A DNA stretch of 5,644 bases from Deltaproteobacteria bacterium (GTDB lineage: Bacteria; Myxococcota_A; JAADFL01): NCBI GenBank assembly GCA_013152945.1, contig JAADFL010000081.1, positions 1 to 5,644 of the forward strand, in the 5' to 3' direction. This document shows, in pieces, positions 5,542 to 5,644 of this stretch. Every line of letters starts with the position of its first letter. Positions within the stretch are counted from its first letter, which is position 1. A program made the position numbers and the translations under genes. Under the pieces are notes generated by a model that worked only from the letters and a program-made list of their open reading frames with translations, did no database searches and was not told the origin of the DNA.

Positions 5542-5644
5542 ATGAGGAGACCAAGGTCGCATTCTGTCGTGGAAGGCTATACGATTCACAAGATGTGGAG
5601 GGCACACAACAAGGAATACCTCCTGGCCTTGGAGGACGACAAGC
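5542..5644 (+). CDS. IS200/RAYT-like Y1 transposase, 5' fragment (runs off window)
   Basis: Thirty-four codons are visible, starting at an ATG preceded by AGGAGG (5531-5536) at 5-nt spacing, and open to the window edge. The peptide begins MRRPRS, then EGYTIHKMWRAHNKEYLL and LEDDK. This fits the N-terminus of REP-associated/IS200-like Y1 transposases (COG1943, Y1_Tnp). In that family a basic start is followed by an x-Y-H-x-x-x-R strand, then N-[KR]-E-[FY]-L-[LF] and an acidic D-x-K. The catalytic HUH pair and the tyrosine would lie beyond the window, so activity and completeness cannot be judged. A hairpin immediately upstream supports the family call. These enzymes make single-strand cuts at hairpin-marked ends and mobilise IS200-type elements or REP repeats. 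The family assignment is from a remembered motif over 34 residues and is moderately sure; that this is a real gene start is more certain. Confidence 0.6.
   Translation, partial: MRRPRSHSVVEGYTIHKMWRAHNKEYLLALEDDK

Overview
The window holds one very large minus-strand gene (167..5119) that fills about 88% of the sequence. Next to it is the 5' end of a divergently transcribed plus-strand gene (5542 to the window edge). The large gene encodes a 1650-residue predicted lipoprotein. It has a lipobox signal peptide, an array of ten PKD-type beta-sandwich repeats interrupted by two putative-Ig (He_PIG-like) domains, and a C-terminal Cys-containing right-handed parallel beta-helix ending in an Asp-Ile-Gly-Ala-Asp-Glu motif. 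This is the layout of a long surface stalk carrying a beta-helix head. The partial plus-strand gene starts like an IS200/REP-associated (RAYT, Y1-type) transposase.

Layout. 1..166 is noncoding and lies 3' of the lipoprotein gene. It carries two near-identical 47-bp direct repeats (69-bp period) with a four-tract G-quadruplex motif between them on the minus strand. 167..5119 is the lipoprotein CDS, with a near-perfect Shine-Dalgarno that fixes its start. 5120..5541 is a 422-bp divergent spacer. It holds a candidate promoter for the lipoprotein, a 17-bp palindrome, a G-rich 14-bp tandem repeat, a 20-bp-period direct repeat and an 8-bp-stem hairpin just before the transposase ribosome-binding site. 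5542..5644 is the truncated transposase gene.

Organism. This is a Gram-negative-type bacterium with moderate GC content and Shine-Dalgarno-led genes. Very long PKD lipoproteins with beta-helix heads, together with RAYT-like transposases, are familiar from the former Deltaproteobacteria (Desulfobacterota, Myxococcota) and related environmental phyla. That placement is inference and no taxonomic marker is present. The two genes are not evidently functionally linked. The repeats on both sides of the lipoprotein gene suggest that mobile or repetitive DNA has shaped the neighbourhood. I see no defence system, CRISPR array, RNA gene or biosynthetic cluster here.
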